A stretch of 64,000 bases of DNA from Microbacter sp049976245 (GTDB lineage Bacteria > Bacteroidota > Bacteroidia > Bacteroidales > Paludibacteraceae): contig JBMFIQ010000006.1 of assembly GCA_049976245.1 (NCBI GenBank), forward strand, positions 14,753 to 78,752, in the 5' to 3' direction. A program made the translations under genes and the position numbers. Below the pieces are notes generated by a model, which was not told the origin of the DNA, searched no databases, and was given only the letters and a program-made list of their open reading frames with translations. Every line of letters starts with the position of its first letter. Within the stretch, counting starts at the first letter, position 1. This document shows positions 60,364 through 64,000 of the stretch, in pieces.

Positions 60364-60923
60364 GTCAAATGTTCCGGTTTAGGCATTTCACTTTCAAGAC
60401 GTAGCCGAGCAATGATTTCGTCAATTTTTTCCAAATTCATGTATTCGTAAAATTCCGTGTTGATTTGTATCACGGGAGCTGATCCACAAGCTCCCAGACA
60501 TTCCACGGCTTTGAGAGAAAACAAACCGTCCGGTGTGGTTTCTCCTACTTTGATCTGCAGCTTTTCTTCCAAATAGTGCATGACATCTTCGCCTCCACAC
60601 ATCGCACAAGGACCGGTTTGGCACACTTCAATCACATATTTGCCTTGTGGTTCAAGATAGAATTGAGAATAGAACGTGGCCACTTCATACACTTCGATGG
60701 GCGTAATTCCCAGTAAATTGGCCACATAATCCATGATGTCAACATTCAAACTTCCGCCCAATTCCTCCTGTGCTATTTGAAGAATGGGGATTAATGCCGA
60801 TTTTTGTTGATCTGCAGGGTAATGGGAACGAATGACATCAATTCGTTCAAGCGTTTCGGGAGTGAACGAAACGGGAATGTTTCTTTTGACGTACAATTTA
60901 TGATGAAAATGACGATCGCTCAT
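60342..60923 (-). CDS. nuoE: NADH-quinone oxidoreductase subunit E
   Basis: 193 residues, thioredoxin-like fold. The 2Fe-2S cluster N1a ligands are in CQTGPCAMC and ECLGACGSAP. VATFYSQFYLEPQGKY is the family motif. It overlaps nuoF by 22 bp and lies 89 bp after nuoD. That is the largest gap in the operon, with no promoter box seen. Confidence 0.95.
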   Translation of the reverse strand: MSDRHFHHKLYVKRNIPVSFTPETLERIDVIRSHYPADQQKSALIPILQIAQEELGGSLNVDIMDYVANLLGITPIEVYEVATFYSQFYLEPQGKYVIEVCQTGPCAMCGGEDVMHYLEEKLQIKVGETTPDGLFSLKAVECLGACGSAPVIQINTEFYEYMNLEKIDEIIARLRLESEMPKPEHLTWKTRLS

Positions 60924-61012
60924 GTTAGGGTGGTTTGATTGGTACTTTTGGTTGATGAAACAGTTTTGATTTTCTTATTTTTTTGATGAGACTTGAATGC
61001 ATGAATGGAAGT

Positions 61013-62230
61013 TTATGCATCCAATTCTCCTGCAATAACATTGATGCTGCTCATGGTTAAAATGGCATCGGAAATGTTAGAACCTTTAATCATTTCGGGA
61101 TATGCCTGATAATAAACAAAACAAGGTCGCCTGAAGTGCAGTCGATACGGGGTTCGTCCTCCGTCGGCAACCACATAAAATCCCAACTCGCCGTTGGCTC
61201 CTTCTACGGCTGAATAAACCTCCTTTTTTGGAACATCAATTTCACCCATGATGTATTTGAAGTGATTGATGAGCGGTTCCATTTTGCTGTACACTTCCTC
61301 TTTGGGCGGCAGATAAAATGCAGGGACTTCCGTATTAAACTTTCCTTCAGGCATGTTTTCTAATGCATTTTTAATCAGTTTGATGCTTTCCCACATTTCA
61401 GTTTGTCGAACACAGAACCGATCGTAAGTGTCTCCATGCTGGCCAACGGGAACGATAAAATCAAAATCGTTGTACGAGGAATACGGTTCATGCACACGAA
61501 CATCGTAATCAATGCCTGCAGCTCGCAAAAGCGGTCCCGTAAAACCATAATTTAAGGCGCGTTCTGCCGACATGGGGCCTACGCCGATGGTGCGATCCAT
61601 GAAGATGCGGTTGCGTAACAAAAGCGTTTCAAACTCTTGCAACACTTTCGGAAGATGTGCCAGCAATTCGCGCAGTTTTTTAATGGCTGTGGGCGAAAAG
61701 TCACGATCGAAGCCTCCGATGCGGCCTAAATTGGTCGTCATCCGTGCTCCGCACATCTCTTCATAAATTTCGTAAATTTTTTCACGCTCCTGAAACACAT
61801 AGACAAAGCCGGTCAAAGCACCACTGTCAACGCCGGTCACACTGTTACAGATCAAATGGTCTGAAATGCGTGCCAATTCCATCACAATGATGCGCATGTA
61901 ATCGATTTTTTTGTTGGTTTCTACCCCAAGAAGTTTTTCCACGGCAATGTGCCAACCGATGTTGTTGAGGGGCGATGAACAATAGTTAAGACGATCCGTC
62001 AATGGGGTGATTTGATAGTAAGGCCGTCGTTCGGCAATTTTTTCAAATGCGCGATGAATGTACCCGATGGTTTGCTCGGCATCCACAATGATTTCTCCAT
62101 CCATCTTCAGAATGTTTTGAAAAACCCCATGCGTGGCAGGATGGGTGGGCCCCAGGTTCAATGTGTTGTATTGAGCCTTATCGACGTGAATTTTTGCTTT
62201 TGAAGCCTTTGTATGCTTGGTTTTGTTCAT
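61013..62230 (-). CDS. nuoD: NADH-quinone oxidoreductase subunit D
   Basis: 405 residues. The 49-kDa-type subunit lining the quinone site: NLGPTHPATHGVFQNILKMDGE, GYIHRAFEKIAERRPYYQITPLTDRLNYCSS, and SINVIAGELDA at the C terminus. The Ni-binding cysteines of the ancestral hydrogenase are absent, as expected. NuoC and NuoD are separate genes here, unlike the E. coli fusion, with a 3-bp gap. Confidence 0.97.
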   Translation of the reverse strand: MNKTKHTKASKAKIHVDKAQYNTLNLGPTHPATHGVFQNILKMDGEIIVDAEQTIGYIHRAFEKIAERRPYYQITPLTDRLNYCSSPLNNIGWHIAVEKLLGVETNKKIDYMRIIVMELARISDHLICNSVTGVDSGALTGFVYVFQEREKIYEIYEEMCGARMTTNLGRIGGFDRDFSPTAIKKLRELLAHLPKVLQEFETLLLRNRIFMDRTIGVGPMSAERALNYGFTGPLLRAAGIDYDVRVHEPYSSYNDFDFIVPVGQHGDTYDRFCVRQTEMWESIKLIKNALENMPEGKFNTEVPAFYLPPKEEVYSKMEPLINHFKYIMGEIDVPKKEVYSAVEGANGELGFYVVADGGRTPYRLHFRRPCFVYYQAYPEMIKGSNISDAILTMSSINVIAGELDA

Positions 62231-62233
62231 AAG

Positions 62234-62722
62234 TTATCTTCCGAAAAAACGATCATCTTTGTCTGTCCTTGTTGCATCTTCCAATGGATAATCTTTTCGC
62301 ATGGGGAAATAGTCGAGGTACTCCACGTTCAAAATTCGTTTTAAATTGGGATGTCCGTTAAATTGAATTCCGTAAAAATCATATGTCTCACGTTCCATCC
62401 AATTGGCAGCCAAAAAGAGCGATACAATGCTGTCAATAAAGGGATTTTCTTTCGTAATAAAAGCTTTGATGCGTATTCGTTGGCGATCTTTTAAGCAATG
62501 AAGATGATAAATCACACCCAGCTCTTTGGGCTGATCGGGGTAATGAATGCCACACAAATCGGTGAGAAAATCAAAATGTTCTTGCTCTTTCAAAAAAGCA
62601 ATGACGGGTTTAATTTGATCGGCTTCAACCACAATGGTAAAAATGTCCGCAGTTTCATCGATTTCTTGAATGGCAGTTCCGAATTGCGCTTTCAAATGTT
62701 CGGTCAGTGTGTTATAATCCAT
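62234..62722 (-). CDS. nuoC: NADH-quinone oxidoreductase subunit C
   Basis: 162 residues from the ATG at 62722 (MDYNTLTEHLK); the frame continues to 62770, but that extension overlaps nuoB and does not resemble the family. The conserved 30-kDa motif is ANWMERETYDFYGIQFNGHPNLKRIL, then MRKDYPLE. It overlaps nuoB by 11 bp. Confidence 0.94.
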   Translation of the reverse strand: MDYNTLTEHLKAQFGTAIQEIDETADIFTIVVEADQIKPVIAFLKEQEHFDFLTDLCGIHYPDQPKELGVIYHLHCLKDRQRIRIKAFITKENPFIDSIVSLFLAANWMERETYDFYGIQFNGHPNLKRILNVEYLDYFPMRKDYPLEDATRTDKDDRFFGR

Positions 62723-63299
62723 GGGTGTAATTCTTATCAAGTTGAATGCCGTAACTTTGAAGCAGGGCAATGTATTCCGGGCTGTACCGACGTCGTAGCG
62801 ATTCGTGAGCTACCAGTTCCTGTATCTTCATAAATCCTTCGATAATTTGTTCTGGACGAGGGGGACAACCCGGTACGTACACATCAACGGGAACTACTTT
62901 GTCAATGCCTTGTAGTACCGAATAGGTATCAAAAATGCCTCCGCTGGAAGCACATGCTCCCACGGCAAGTACCCAACGTGGTTCTGCCATTTGTTCGTAC
63001 ACTTGTTGTACAACGGGTGCCATTTTTTTTGCAATGGTGCCCATTACCATCAGTAAATCGGCTTGTCGAGGCGAGAAACTTAGACGTTCTGCTCCAAAAC
63101 GGCCTAAATCGTAATGTGCACCCATTGTTGCCATGAATTCAATGCCGCAACACGATGTGGCAAACGGCAAAGGCCAAATTGAATTTTTTCGCGCCAATCC
63201 AACCGCTTTGTCCAATGTGGTTGCAAAAAATCCCGGAGAGCTGTATCCTTCGGGAGGATCCACCACCTGATACGATGGTTTCTCAGTTATGTTATTCAT
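62712..63299 (-). CDS. nuoB: NADH-quinone oxidoreductase subunit B
   Basis: 195 residues. It holds the terminal 4Fe-4S cluster N2 next to quinone. The ligands are the adjacent pair in ATSCCGIEFMA, Cys in VGACASSGG and Cys in VPGCPPRPE. RFGAERLSFSPRQADLLMVMGTI is the family landmark. It ends inside the start of nuoC. Confidence 0.96.
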   Translation of the reverse strand: MNNITEKPSYQVVDPPEGYSSPGFFATTLDKAVGLARKNSIWPLPFATSCCGIEFMATMGAHYDLGRFGAERLSFSPRQADLLMVMGTIAKKMAPVVQQVYEQMAEPRWVLAVGACASSGGIFDTYSVLQGIDKVVPVDVYVPGCPPRPEQIIEGFMKIQELVAHESLRRRYSPEYIALLQSYGIQLDKNYTHGL

Positions 63300-63336
63300 T
63301 GTTTTTGGATGATGTTAAGTGGAATGTTGAATAACC

Positions 63337-63729
63337 CTATTTCTCTTTTTGATACCAGTCGAAAGCCCCTTTTTTGTAAATATAGAAAAAACCGAACAGG
63401 AATAAGGCTACAAACAACATCATGTACAAAAAACCGTTCCATCCGATATTTTTAAACGTTACTGCCCATGGATAGAAAAAAATCACTTCCACGTCGAACA
63501 ATACAAAAAGAATGGCAACTAAGAAATATTTCACTGAAAATGGGAATCGTGCGTTTCCTTTGATTTCGATGCCACACTCAAAGTTGTCTTCCTTGCGAAT
63601 GGTTCTTACTCTTTTGCGTTTGCTGATGATAAAGTGTGAAATGAACATCACCACCACGACAAATGCAAGAGAAACAACAATTTGTATCAATATGGGGAAA
63701 TAATCTGAACTATTGGGCTGGAGATTCAT
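63337..63729 (-). CDS. nuoA: NADH-quinone oxidoreductase subunit A
   Basis: 130 residues with three membrane helices (FPILIQIVVSLAFVVVVMFI, KYFLVAILFVLFDVEVIFFYPW, GFLYMMLFVALFLFGFFYI). The loop EDNFECGIE carries the conserved Cys of the quinone-proximal loop, and FDVEVIFFYPWA has the conserved acids. It is the first gene of the operon, 37 bp before nuoB. Confidence 0.96.
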   Translation of the reverse strand: MNLQPNSSDYFPILIQIVVSLAFVVVVMFISHFIISKRKRVRTIRKEDNFECGIEIKGNARFPFSVKYFLVAILFVLFDVEVIFFYPWAVTFKNIGWNGFLYMMLFVALFLFGFFYIYKKGAFDWYQKEK

Positions 63730-63748
63730 AATCTTGGTATTTTGATTC

Positions 63749-63756
63749 CAAATATA
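63749..63756 (-). promoter_or_regulatory. Promoter -7 box of the nuo operon (TAnnTTTG)
   Basis: The minus strand reads TATATTTG, 19 bp before the nuoA ATG. It is an exact consensus match, giving a short leader. Confidence 0.55.
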
Positions 63757-63902
63757 AGGAATAAATCGTCATGACTTGGCATGATCTATGTATTTTTTTT
63801 TGAAAATTAAGAATTCGGGTGTTTCTTGTCATGCTGTTTTTCGAATGATATCGATTTTATCAAAAAAATGGTCGTCTGCTCAAAATCTGAAATAAATTGC
63901 TG

Positions 63903-63910
63903 TATCTTTG
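63903..63910 (+). promoter_or_regulatory. Promoter -7 box pointing out of the window (TAnnTTTG)
   Basis: TATCTTTG at the right edge. Only an 18-codon frame follows before the window ends, so the target gene probably lies beyond 64000. Confidence 0.4.
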
Positions 63911-64000
63911 TCACATGTTAGTTATTCAACTTTCGCAAGTAAATAATGGTTTGATTTTTAGGTGTTATTAGATGAATTTAATTTGATAATCAGTTTCTTA

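Noticed and set aside
63915..63971. 18-codon frame after the right-edge promoter box
   Set aside because: Too short and with no recognisable features; the box probably serves a gene outside the window.

Overview
This window looks like chromosomal DNA of a member of the Bacteroidota, most likely the order Bacteroidales. The evidence is a Bacteroides-type serine palmitoyltransferase, a secreted protein with a type IX secretion (T9SS) C-terminal sorting domain, a Rho factor with a long Asn/Gln/Lys-rich insertion, DUF4251 and DUF4861 proteins, a complex I operon with the short NuoG, and repeated use of the TAnnTTTG promoter -7 box typical of this phylum. Gene content alone does not fix the genus. 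A free-living or sediment fermenter with some respiratory capacity, in the Paludibacter/Microbacter area, is only a guess.

Layout. 1-8.2 kb holds the end of rmuC, spt (first step of sphingolipid synthesis), mfd on the minus strand, and a T9SS cargo protein. 8.3-14.5 kb is a minus-strand efflux operon, tetR - membrane fusion lipoprotein - a 1484-residue RND pump fused to its own TolC-like outer membrane channel, with a palindromic operator over the tetR start region. 14.7-19.4 kb has minus-strand genes for an acetyltransferase, an unrecognised lipoprotein, a NodB-type deacetylase lipoprotein, a serine beta-lactamase-like hydrolase and a rhodanese. 19.7-22.9 kb is a tight three-gene operon (NEW3-domain exported protein, ABC ATPase, ABC permease) with strong Shine-Dalgarno sites. 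23.1-25.5 kb is a plus-strand damage-tolerance cassette, umuD-umuC-SRAP. 25.7-29.0 kb has an SDR oxidoreductase, a small acidic protein, a DUF4251 protein and a TetR regulator. 29.2-35.0 kb has tRNA-Arg and a second, conventional three-gene RND efflux operon. 35.4-37.8 kb has an Old-Yellow-Enzyme/dienoyl-CoA-reductase-type flavoenzyme, a small TPR-like protein and tRNA-Leu. 38.4-41.3 kb is an ECF sigma / zinc anti-sigma / CpxP-Spy-like sensor / EF-hand mini-protein / DUF2202 ferritin-like operon. 41.4-50.5 kb has a DUF4861 protein, a YhcC-type radical SAM protein, rho, tilS, a TPR/PD40 protein and ilvE. 50.8-63.7 kb is the complete 14-gene nuoA-N operon on the minus strand.

How they fit together. 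Most core genes are housekeeping: transcription-coupled repair, termination, tRNA modification, branched-chain amino acids and NADH oxidation. Around them are envelope-defence modules: two TetR-linked RND efflux systems, an ABC exporter and an ECF-controlled periplasmic metal/stress operon.

The most unusual structural signal is a family of intergenic repeat elements of about 95 bp. At least eight copies lie at six loci, in both orientations and twice as tandem pairs. Each has an imperfect hairpin core with a T-tract. The best candidate for an undescribed functional system is the ECF operon, with its two-loop EF-hand-like mini-protein and DUF2202 lipoprotein.
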